Shown here piece by piece: positions 16,801 to 23,376 of a DNA stretch of 34,345 bases; position 1 is the first letter of the stretch, and each line of letters opens with the position of its first letter. The notes beneath the pieces are model-generated. The model worked only from the letters and a program-made list of their open reading frames with translations, was not told where the DNA came from and ran no database searches. The DNA comes from CAZWVI01 sp964637165. Lineage in GTDB: Bacteria; Planctomycetota; UBA1135. Location of the stretch: positions 1 to 34,345 of the forward strand of contig CAZWVI010000022.1 in assembly GCA_964637165.1 (NCBI GenBank). The letters run 5' to 3'. The translations under genes were made by a program, and so were the position numbers.

Positions 16801-17622
16801 GACCGCATTGAAGACAAGGAAGCCTGGAAGGTCAAAATGACTAACCGCTTGTCGCGTGGCGATGATTTGCCAAACGGTGTTCTTGAAATGGTTAAGGTTT
16901 ACATCGCGACTAAGCGTAACTTGTCAGTTGGTGACAAGATGGCTGGTCGGCACGGGAACAAGGGTGTGGTTTCCATCATCCTTCCGGAAGAGGACATGCC
17001 ATATCTCGATGATGGAACTCCAGTAGACATCATTTTGAACCCTTTGGGTGTGCCAAGTCGTATGAACGTTGGACAGATTCTTGAAGTTCATCTCGGGTGG
17101 GCGGCTAAGAACGCGGGCTTCCGAGCCATTACCGGCGCCTTCGATGGGGCATCTGAAGCTGAAATTGAATCAGCACTTGAAGAAGCTGGACTCCCAACGT
17201 CGGGAACCGCCAAACTGAACGATGGGCGCACCGGTGAGTCATTCGAACAAGAGGTCTGTACTGGATACATGTACATGTTTAAGTTACACCACTTGGTTGA
17301 TGAAAAGGTTCACGCTCGTTCAACTGGTCCTTACAGCTTGATTACACAGCAGCCACTTGGCGGTAAAGCCCGCTTTGGTGGTCAGCGATTCGGTGAGATG
17401 GAAGTTTGGGCTCTCGAAGCCTACGGCGCCGCATACTTGCTACAAGAACTCTTAACAGTTAAGTCTGATGATGTCGATGGACGCACCAAGATTTACGAAT
17501 CAATGGTTAAGGGTAAAAACATTCTAGAACCTAATACCCCAGTTTCATTCGAAGTGTTGATGAATGAAATTCGCGGATTAGGTCTTCACATTGAACTTGA
17601 AAAGAACACTACAGAGGGCTAA
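13861..17622 (+). CDS. rpoB: DNA-directed RNA polymerase subunit beta
   Basis: The 1253-residue subunit contains the expected motifs. The rifampicin region SQVVDQTNPLSQLTHERRL lies around D470 (E. coli D516). GPGGLNRKRAGFQERDVH, HYGRLCPIETPEG, MSWEGYNYEDAIIVSE and GDKMAGRHGNKGVVS with the catalytic-centre lysines follow, and the C-terminal GGKARFGGQRFGEMEVWALEAYGA contacts beta-prime. It is shorter than E. coli RpoB (1342). In the rifampicin pocket the equivalents of D516, S522, H526, R529 and S531 are kept, but F514 and M515 are Val and N518 is Thr. rpoC follows after 3 nt. The ATG follows CCCCGATAAGG, without a usable Shine-Dalgarno spacing. Confidence 0.98.
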   Translation: MTTVQPTPIDDFEIRDFRSFSYRDEELLPGLSDLQVRAYEDFLQIGSSPKRRKEIGLQALFNDVFPIESQDKTLALEFLHYNLGRPRYSPNECRKLKYSYAYPLRCRVALRKGSERVEEEIYLGEIPVMLGGGEFIVNGSERCIVAQLHRSPGIDFSVDLHTGDKKLHSARIIPERGSWVEISVSGKGCLQVRIDQQSKFSALTLLRAMQPTGVEEGTTDELLRLFYDVEIVKRGKSSKAKFAKAIETRLALGQIRDMKTGEVWADPGQEINADSAERIAASDLKEVELLANVEDTLILDSLKEDTSATYEEALAAIYQKLRPGNPVQLEKARDLLRDRFFDAQRYSLGSVGRFRISRKFGRPEEADSGPETMQPDDFLDAVHYLLGLRAGIGEVDDIDHLGIRRVRTIGELASVEFRKGLVKVARGAVDRMSQQDDTETQTPRSLINAKAFSTAVNQFFARGELSQVVDQTNPLSQLTHERRLSALGPGGLNRKRAGFQERDVHISHYGRLCPIETPEGANIGLISSLALYGVVDDYGFLVSPYRKVKNGKVIDEVKMLRADEEYELVFAPGDSDFDGKGKLVPDENGLVMTRHHGEFQLRPLNDVEYLDVDPGQIVGVSAALIPFLEHDDANRALMGSNMQRQAVPLIKTEPPLVGTGLERAVAHNTGMTLRAARAGTVEYVDSTKIVMKGDPEPKNLRKYHKLNERTCLNQKPLVRKGDKVKRGQLLADGPSTHNGELSLGKNLLVAFMSWEGYNYEDAIIVSERLLKDNVFSSIHIEEYTAEIRETTLGKEEFTRDIPNAGERALRNLDERGIVRIGTRVHTNDILVGKIAPKSKTELTPEERLLHAIFGRAGEDVKNVSLKLSSGVNGIVIGAEHFTRKVNMTPQERRDAHERIRAIEQEYDNVLRTEIAAGVIELEEYLEVKIKDPETKKQVKVTEATLFGDLIRILDLIKAFAEGVEHPSRRSKAEDIVRLHSDRIEDKEAWKVKMTNRLSRGDDLPNGVLEMVKVYIATKRNLSVGDKMAGRHGNKGVVSIILPEEDMPYLDDGTPVDIILNPLGVPSRMNVGQILEVHLGWAAKNAGFRAITGAFDGASEAEIESALEEAGLPTSGTAKLNDGRTGESFEQEVCTGYMYMFKLHHLVDEKVHARSTGPYSLITQQPLGGKARFGGQRFGEMEVWALEAYGAAYLLQELLTVKSDDVDGRTKIYESMVKGKNILEPNTPVSFEVLMNEIRGLGLHIELEKNTTEG

Positions 17623-17625
17623 TCG

Positions 17626-20600
17626 ATGATTGAAAGTAGCATGAATACCACTGATAGCAGCAATCCAATCGCGCCGCCACCGCCGCCAGCCATGATGGAG
17701 TACGCTGATTACAAAGGTGTGCGCATTCGTTTAGGTTCACCTGAAGATTTCCGTTCCACTTCCTACGGTGAAGTTAAGAAGCCGGAGACAATCAACTACC
17801 GAACTTTCCGTCCGGAAAAAGATGGGCTTTTTTGTGAGCGCATTTTTGGCCCTGAACGCGACTTTGAATGTCACTGTGGTAAGTACCGTGGCCAAAAGCA
17901 CATGGGAATTGTTTGTGACAAGTGTGGCGTTATGGTCACTACCAGTCGTGAACGTAGAAAGCGCATGGGTCACATTAGTTTGGCGGCACCAGTTGCCCAC
18001 ATTTGGTTTTTCTCCGTAACTCCAAGTCGCATTGGCAACTTGCTCGGAATGAAGAAAAACCAATTGGAAAGAGTTATCTACTTCCAAGACTACGTGGTAA
18101 TCGATCCCGGCGAATCCGATTTCTTGGCTTGTCAGCTGATAAACGAGGACGAGTACCGTCGCGCCCGCGCTCAATACGGAAAATCTTTCATCGCAGGAAT
18201 GGGAGCCGAGGCAATCGGCGATTTGTTGCGCGCCATGAACCTTGAAAAAATCTCCGTGCAACTGCGCGAAGATATGACCGTTTGTAAGTCACGCCAAAAG
18301 ATGACCGACATCATTAAGCGTTTGCGTACGGTTGAAATGCTTAAAGATTCGCCAAACGATCCGGCGTGGATGATTCTTGATGTAGTTCCGGTTATTCCAC
18401 CTGAACTGCGTCCACTAGTACGTTTGGACTCAGGCAACTTTGCGAGTTCTGATTTGAACGACCTTTACCGTCGTCTTATCAACCGTAATAACCGTCTTAA
18501 GCGATTAATTGAACTTAATGCTCCTGAAGTAATTATTCGTAACGAAAAGCGGATGTTGCAGCAATCAGTTGACGCCTTGTTTGATAACGGTCGTTGCAAG
18601 CGCCAGGTAATGAGTACTTCCAACCAGGCGTTGAAGTCTCTTACCGACATGATTAAAGGCAAGCAAGGTCGCTTCCGCTTGAACCTACTTGGTAAGCGCG
18701 TTGACTACTCCGCTCGTTCGGTAATTGTGGTTGGCCCATCTCTTAAGCTGCACCAGTGTGGCTTGCCGAAGAAGATCGCCCTGGAACTTTTCCAGCCGTT
18801 CATTATTCGTCGACTTAAAGAGCTAAAGCTCGCTGAAACAATTAAGGCTGCCAAGAAAATGCTTGAGCGCCGAGATGAAGAAGTTTGGGACATCCTTGAA
18901 GAAGTAATTAAAGGGCACCCGGTACTTTTGAACCGTGCTCCAACTTTGCACCGCATGGGTATTCAGGCTTTCGAACCTGTTCTGGTTGAAGGTAATGCGA
19001 TTAAGTTGCACCCATTGGTATGTCCAGCATTCAACGCTGACTTCGATGGTGACCAAATGGCGGTTCACTTGCCACTTTCCTTTGAGGCCCAAGTTGAAGC
19101 GGCAACTTTAATGTTGTCACCTAACAACGTGTTCTCGCCATCAAACGGAAACCCGCTAATTTCGCCTCACCAAGATATTATTCTTGGACTCTACTTCATG
19201 ACTGCTGACAAGTTGGGTTGTAATGGCGAATGGACTGAAGGCAAGTCTGGAGGAACATACTCAAGTACTGAGGAATTGCTCTTGGCATACTCGCATGGCA
19301 AGCTCGAGACCCATTCACAAGTAATGGTTCAACTGCCCGCCGGCAGTTTTATTGCCGATAAGTTCAAGGCGGTCTTTAGAACTTTGCAGAATCCTGAACG
19401 AGTACTGACCACCCCTGGTCGCGTTTTAGTAAACGATGTACTTCCTGAAGGAATGCCTTACTACAATTACCCGTGGAATAAAAAGGCAATCCACTCATTG
19501 ATTCACGACTGCCATGATTTGGTTGGCCGTGAAGCTACTTTGAATCTACTTGATGATCTAAAGGCTCTAGGATTCAAGGGTGCTACTCGCTCTGGAATGT
19601 CCTTTGCTAAAGATGACATGTTAATCCCAAAGACCAAGTGGGACATCATTAACGAACACCAAAAGTTGGTTGATGATATCCAAAAAGACTTTGTCGAAGG
19701 TGTTATCACTGACAACGAACGTTCATCCAAGGTGATTGATAACTGGACCACTGCTCGTGGACGCATTTCAGACGACTTGATGGATGCGCTAAAAGCTGAT
19801 AAACGCAATGGCCGTCCATACTTGAACCCGGTTTATGTTATGGCCAACTCTGGCGCGCGTGGTGGAGTCGACCAGATTCGCCAGCTAGCCGGTATGCGTG
19901 GTTTGATGGCTAAGCCAAGTGGTGAAATTATCGAAACTCCAATTCGTGCGAACTTCCGCGAGGGCCTGCGAGTTTTGGAATACTTTTCATCAACCCACGG
20001 TGCTCGTAAAGGATTGGCTGATACCGCTCTAAAAACTGCTGACTCTGGTTACCTAACCAGAAAGCTAGCCGATGTCGCTCAAAACATCACCATTAATATG
20101 GATGATTGCGGCACCATCGACGGGCTACCAAAGGAAGCGGTTTACTCCGGTGAAAACATGGTAGTTCCAATGCACGAAGTAATTCTTGGTCGAGTTGCTT
20201 GTGATACAATTCGCGACCGAATTACTGATGAATTGGTGGTCGAAAAAGATCACATCATCACATCTGATGCAGCTGCCAAAATCGAAGAACTTGATCTTGG
20301 CAAGATTCGGGTACGCAGTCCACTAACTTGTGAGTCAGGAGATGGGGTTTGTAAGCTTTGCTATGGCCAAGACATGTCGCGTGGAAAAATGGTTGAAACG
20401 GGATTGGCGGTCGGCATTGTGGCCGCTCAGTCAATCGGTGAGCCAGGTACTCAGTTGACCATGCGTACGTTCCACATTGGTGGTACTGCGAGTCGTGCTG
20501 TAGTTGAAAACACTCTCAAGTCGGCCCGTGGTGGAACATTGGAGTACCACGGCCTCAACACTGTTAAGAATGAGAAGGGCAATACCATTGTTCTTTCTCG

Positions 20601-21864
20601 TACAGGTGGCGTAATTGTTCGTGACTCAAAAGGTCGCGAAGTTGACCGCCAAGAAGTGGGCGTTGGCTCAATCATGAAAGTTAAAGATGGAGGCAAGGTC
20701 GTCAAAGGCACTGCTATCTGCGAGTGGGATTCCCACTTCCAACCAATTCTTTCAGACTTTAATGGAAATGTTCAATTTGAAGACGTGGTTGAAGGTAAAA
20801 CCATGGTCATTGAAAAAGATGAGAAAACTGGAATTAAGCGCCGCAAGGTGGTTGAATCTAAAGGTGATCTCCACCCACAGGTGCTGTTGATTGGTGCTGA
20901 CGGCGAAGTCTTGTTCTATACCGCCCTTCCTGAAAATGCTTACCTTGCGGTTGAAGATGGCCAAAAGGTAAAAGCCGGAACCATGCTGGCGAAATCTCCA
21001 CGATTGGTCGGTGGTACGCAGGATATTACTGGTGGTCTTCCGCGAGTTACTGAATTGTTCGAAGCGCGCAAGCCAAAGAACGAAGCGGTAATGTCACGCA
21101 TTGATGGCATTGTTGAACTTGGCGATAAGCGTCGGGCTAAGCGCATTATCTTGGTCAAAAACCAAGAGACTGGTGAAGAACTCGAGCACTTGGTTGCTCA
21201 GTCCAAGCACTTGAAGGTGCACACCGGTGATGTAGTTAAGGCAGGCGAGCCATTGGTTGATGGTTCGAAGTCGCCCCACGACATTTTGGCAATCGAAGGT
21301 GATTCCAAACTACAAAAGTACTTGGTCGATCAAGTGCAGAGTGTTTACCGCGCTCAAGGTGTGGCAATTAACGACAAGCACATTGAAATCATTGTGATGC
21401 AGATGGTGCGTAAGGTTCAAATCAAGTCTGGTGGCGATTCTAAATTGTTGCCGAACTCATTCCGCGACCGCTACCAATTCAGAAAGATCGTAGAGAAGTT
21501 GGTAGAGGAGGGCAAAGAGCCGCCTGCTGCTGATGCAATGGTAATGGGAATTACCAAAGCTTCGGTGCAGTCCGATTCATTCATCTCAGCTGCATCTTTC
21601 CAAGAAACCACCAAAGTTCTCACTGAAGCTGCCTTGCGCGGCAAGTTGGATGAGCTGTGCGGTCTGAAGGAGAACGTAATCCTCGGCAACTTAATTCCAG
21701 CTGGAACAGGCTGTCGTAGTTTGCTCGACACTCGAGTGAAGAAGAAGGTTGATTTCTCTCAGTTTGGAGAGCGTGACCTCGATCAAATCCCCGGTGCCGA
21801 TGCCCTGCCATCTGCTCCAGTTCCCGTAGAAGTCGCTGTTGATGCGGCTGAGGGGGAGCAATAA
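17626..21864 (+). CDS. rpoC: DNA-directed RNA polymerase subunit beta-prime
   Basis: The 1412-residue subunit holds the catalytic Mg motif NADFDGD (470-476). The N-terminal zinc site is C82, C84, C97 and C100, and the second zinc site C828, C902, C909 and C912. The switch and bridge-helix region shows GMRGLMAKPSGEIIETPI and FSSTHGARKGLADTALKTA, and the trigger-loop end QSIGEPGTQLTMRTFH. It ends in an acidic Ala/Val-rich tail. An N-terminal Ser/Asn/Pro-rich extension of about 25 residues, with five consecutive Pro, precedes the usual start. ATG 17626 is chosen because GAGGG lies 7 nt upstream; ATG 17641 is possible. It forms an operon with rpoB. Confidence 0.98.
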   Translation: MIESSMNTTDSSNPIAPPPPPAMMEYADYKGVRIRLGSPEDFRSTSYGEVKKPETINYRTFRPEKDGLFCERIFGPERDFECHCGKYRGQKHMGIVCDKCGVMVTTSRERRKRMGHISLAAPVAHIWFFSVTPSRIGNLLGMKKNQLERVIYFQDYVVIDPGESDFLACQLINEDEYRRARAQYGKSFIAGMGAEAIGDLLRAMNLEKISVQLREDMTVCKSRQKMTDIIKRLRTVEMLKDSPNDPAWMILDVVPVIPPELRPLVRLDSGNFASSDLNDLYRRLINRNNRLKRLIELNAPEVIIRNEKRMLQQSVDALFDNGRCKRQVMSTSNQALKSLTDMIKGKQGRFRLNLLGKRVDYSARSVIVVGPSLKLHQCGLPKKIALELFQPFIIRRLKELKLAETIKAAKKMLERRDEEVWDILEEVIKGHPVLLNRAPTLHRMGIQAFEPVLVEGNAIKLHPLVCPAFNADFDGDQMAVHLPLSFEAQVEAATLMLSPNNVFSPSNGNPLISPHQDIILGLYFMTADKLGCNGEWTEGKSGGTYSSTEELLLAYSHGKLETHSQVMVQLPAGSFIADKFKAVFRTLQNPERVLTTPGRVLVNDVLPEGMPYYNYPWNKKAIHSLIHDCHDLVGREATLNLLDDLKALGFKGATRSGMSFAKDDMLIPKTKWDIINEHQKLVDDIQKDFVEGVITDNERSSKVIDNWTTARGRISDDLMDALKADKRNGRPYLNPVYVMANSGARGGVDQIRQLAGMRGLMAKPSGEIIETPIRANFREGLRVLEYFSSTHGARKGLADTALKTADSGYLTRKLADVAQNITINMDDCGTIDGLPKEAVYSGENMVVPMHEVILGRVACDTIRDRITDELVVEKDHIITSDAAAKIEELDLGKIRVRSPLTCESGDGVCKLCYGQDMSRGKMVETGLAVGIVAAQSIGEPGTQLTMRTFHIGGTASRAVVENTLKSARGGTLEYHGLNTVKNEKGNTIVLSRTGGVIVRDSKGREVDRQEVGVGSIMKVKDGGKVVKGTAICEWDSHFQPILSDFNGNVQFEDVVEGKTMVIEKDEKTGIKRRKVVESKGDLHPQVLLIGADGEVLFYTALPENAYLAVEDGQKVKAGTMLAKSPRLVGGTQDITGGLPRVTELFEARKPKNEAVMSRIDGIVELGDKRRAKRIILVKNQETGEELEHLVAQSKHLKVHTGDVVKAGEPLVDGSKSPHDILAIEGDSKLQKYLVDQVQSVYRAQGVAINDKHIEIIVMQMVRKVQIKSGGDSKLLPNSFRDRYQFRKIVEKLVEEGKEPPAADAMVMGITKASVQSDSFISAASFQETTKVLTEAALRGKLDELCGLKENVILGNLIPAGTGCRSLLDTRVKKKVDFSQFGERDLDQIPGADALPSAPVPVEVAVDAAEGEQ

Positions 21865-21874
21865 GCCCCAAATT

Positions 21875-21919
21875 ACTGTTTTGGCAGAGTTCACGCTTGA
21901 CCTCTGCCGGCAAAACGGT
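21875..21919 (+). terminator. terminator-like hairpin after rpoC
   Basis: A lower stem of 9 pairs (21875-21883 with 21911-21919) and an upper stem of 6 pairs (21884-21889 with 21902-21907) are separated by a 3-nt bulge and closed by a 12-nt loop. Only a short T4 follows after 4 nt, so termination may be partial. The hairpin physically overlaps the rpsL promoter. Confidence 0.5.
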
Positions 21920-21924
21920 AGACT
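21897..21924 (+). promoter_or_regulatory. sigma70-type promoter for rpsL-rpsG
   Basis: TTGACC (21897-21902) and TAGACT (21919-21924) are separated by 16 nt, about 53 nt before the rpsL ATG. The -35 lies mostly in the loop and the spacer in the 3-prime arm of the rpoC hairpin. It gives the two small-subunit genes independent transcription. Confidence 0.7.
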
Positions 21925-21976
21925 TTTAACCCCTTTTACTGCTAACACCCAAAGCGGAAAAAGACCATAAACACAA

Positions 21977-22348
21977 ATGCCAACCATTAATCAGCTCGTA
22001 CGCAAAGGCCGTAAGCCAATGCGTAAAAAGTCGAAAAGCCCAGTGCTAGACTCCTGCCCGCAAAAGCGCGGAGTGTGCACTCAGGTTAAGACCATGACCC
22101 CAAAGAAGCCGAACTCGGCTCTGCGTAAGGTCGCCCGTGTCCGTCTTTCGAACGGAAAGGAAGTAACTGCCTACATCGGTGGTGAAGGACATAACCTGCA
22201 AGAACACTCAATCGTGTTGATTCGCGGTGGTCGTGTTCGTGACCTTCCTGGTGTTCGTTACCACATTATTCGCGGTACCTTGGACGCCTCAGGGGTTGAT
22301 GACCGGAAGTGTTCACGCTCCAAGTACGGAACCCGTCGAGGTAAATAA
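21977..22348 (+). CDS. rpsL: 30S ribosomal protein S12
   Basis: S12 monitors decoding at the A site. The 123-residue protein has the conserved TPKKPNSALRK (K43, K44), YIGGEGHNLQEHS and the loop GGRVRDLPGVRY. Position 88, Lys in E. coli and most bacteria, is Arg here (codon CGT); D89, the methylthiolation site, is kept. The N-terminal MPTINQLVRKGRKPMRKKSKSP region is typical of many non-proteobacterial S12. No Shine-Dalgarno precedes the ATG; the leader is A-rich. rpsG follows after 2 nt. Confidence 0.98.
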   Translation: MPTINQLVRKGRKPMRKKSKSPVLDSCPQKRGVCTQVKTMTPKKPNSALRKVARVRLSNGKEVTAYIGGEGHNLQEHSIVLIRGGRVRDLPGVRYHIIRGTLDASGVDDRKCSRSKYGTRRGK

Positions 22349-22350
22349 TT

Positions 22351-22827
22351 ATGCCACGTAGTTACAAATCAACAGCTAAGTATCTTCAACCAGATCCACG
22401 TTTTGGATCAAAGTTGGCGATGAAAATTGTTAACCAAATCATGTGCGATGGCAAGAAGTCGGTTGCATTAGAGGTCTTCTATGATGCCTGCGAACAAGCT
22501 TCGGCCAAACTTGATGAAGTTAAGCCCGAGGAAGTGTTCGTTCAGGCCTTGGAGAACATCAAGCCGGCTGTCGAAGTTCGCTCTAAGCGTGTCGGCGGTT
22601 CGAATTACCAAGTACCGCACGAGGTTGGCGCTAAGCGTGCACAGGCGTTGGCAATTCGTTGGTTGGTGAACAATGCTCGCAAGAAGAAAGGCATGCCTAT
22701 GGCGCGCCGCTTATCCATGGAATTGGTAGATGCCTGCAATAACACTGGCTCTTCTGTTCAATGGAAAGAAAACGTGCATAAGATGGCTGAAGCCAACAAG
22801 GCTTTCGCTCACTTCGCACGTTTCTAA
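22351..22827 (+). CDS. rpsG: 30S ribosomal protein S7
   Basis: The 158-residue S7 organises the head of the small subunit next to the E site. It shows DPRFGSKLAMKIVNQIMCDGKK, ALENIKPAVEVRSKRVGGSNYQVP, the RALAIRW-type segment (ALAIRWLVNNARKK) and the C-terminal KMAEANKAFAHFARF. The family signature and position after rpsL are unambiguous. It is the last gene of this unit; two hairpins including a strong terminator follow at once. Confidence 0.98.
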   Translation: MPRSYKSTAKYLQPDPRFGSKLAMKIVNQIMCDGKKSVALEVFYDACEQASAKLDEVKPEEVFVQALENIKPAVEVRSKRVGGSNYQVPHEVGAKRAQALAIRWLVNNARKKKGMPMARRLSMELVDACNNTGSSVQWKENVHKMAEANKAFAHFARF

Positions 22828-22842
22828 ATGACCTTTGGTCAT
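22828..22842 (+). other. short hairpin just after the rpsG stop
   Basis: ATGACC-TTT-GGTCAT begins at the last base of the rpsG stop region. The sequence GGTCAT recurs in the 5-prime arm of the terminator that follows, so the ATGACC arm could pair with either copy. That would give two alternative structures. Confidence 0.5.
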
Positions 22843-22843
22843 C

Positions 22844-22877
22844 AACGGTCATCCCCATCTTGGGGGTGACCGTTTTT
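22844..22877 (+). terminator. intrinsic terminator after rpsG
   Basis: A 13-bp stem (22844-22856 with 22862-22874, one G-U pair) with loop ATCTT runs directly into a T-run (22873-22877). This is the best Rho-independent terminator in the window. It separates rpsL-rpsG from the Tsr3-like and EF-G genes. Confidence 0.9.
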
Positions 22878-22901
22878 CAATTTGTAGCGAAGGGGTAGGA
22901 T
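22874..22901 (+). promoter_or_regulatory. possible promoter for the Tsr3-like/EF-G unit
   Basis: TTTTCA (22874-22879) and TAGGAT (22896-22901) are separated by 16 nt. The -10 ends 6 nt before ATG 22908, which would make the transcript leaderless. Because GGGGTAGGA in the same place also resembles a Shine-Dalgarno, the call is uncertain; the -35 overlaps the terminator T-run. Confidence 0.35.
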
Positions 22902-22907
22902 TAAGCT

Positions 22908-23372
22908 ATGCAAACTGGTGTCACCTTGGTGAGGCTAAATAAAGAGTCCAAAAAAAAATGCAGTCTAAGTCCTTTGCGTGAACAGCACAGGAATGGCATT
23001 GTTTGGGTTGATTGCGCACTAGGACAATCGATTGAAGTTGGCGAAACTACTCTTCTTCATCCTGATGGCGAACTACTAAGTACTGTTGATGCCACTCGGC
23101 GCCTAACCCTAATCGACAGTTCGTGGCGCGATTTGCCACGGGTCCTTTTGGGGATATCCGGGGAATTACACTTACGTTCATTGCCCAAGGGTTTAGTTAC
23201 TGCATATCCACGCAAGTCGACGATTTACGAAGATCCTGAAACGGGCCTCGCCAGTATCGAAGCCTTGCATGCCGCTGCTTGTTTGCTCGGTCAGCGTGAC
23301 GATTCGTTGTTAGATGGCTATTATTGGAAGGAGCAGTGGCTAGAACTTAACGCACATTTGTTAGCCAATTAA
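22908..23372 (+). CDS. Tsr3-like (DUF367) putative rRNA aminocarboxypropyl transferase
   Basis: This 154-residue protein resembles Tsr3, the enzyme that transfers the 3-amino-3-carboxypropyl group of S-adenosylmethionine to a modified uridine in helix 31 of small-subunit rRNA in Eukarya and Archaea. Matches in order are a basic segment with KKKCS (15-19; Tsr3 has DPKRCS), LLHPDG (49-54; SPNG), LIDSSW (68-73; VECSW), RSLPKGLVTAYP (90-101; RLLPYLVAAN), a Gly-x-x-S/C-hydrophobic-EAL motif SIEALHAAACLLG (116-128; CVEALAAC) and YYWKEQWLELNAHLL (138-152; GFLELNKELL). The family is related to bacterial DTW-domain enzymes, which are the main alternative. Its EF-G partner starts 4 nt downstream. This assignment rests on remembered family motifs, not a search. 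Confidence 0.65.
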   Translation: MQTGVTLVRLNKESKKKCSLSPLREQHRNGIVWVDCALGQSIEVGETTLLHPDGELLSTVDATRRLTLIDSSWRDLPRVLLGISGELHLRSLPKGLVTAYPRKSTIYEDPETGLASIEALHAAACLLGQRDDSLLDGYYWKEQWLELNAHLLAN

Positions 23373-23376
23373 GTCC

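Noticed and set aside
16332..16835. Minus-strand frame of 167 codons inside rpoB
   Set aside because: It is antisense to conserved rpoB motifs with Ser/Arg-rich shadow composition and no start context.
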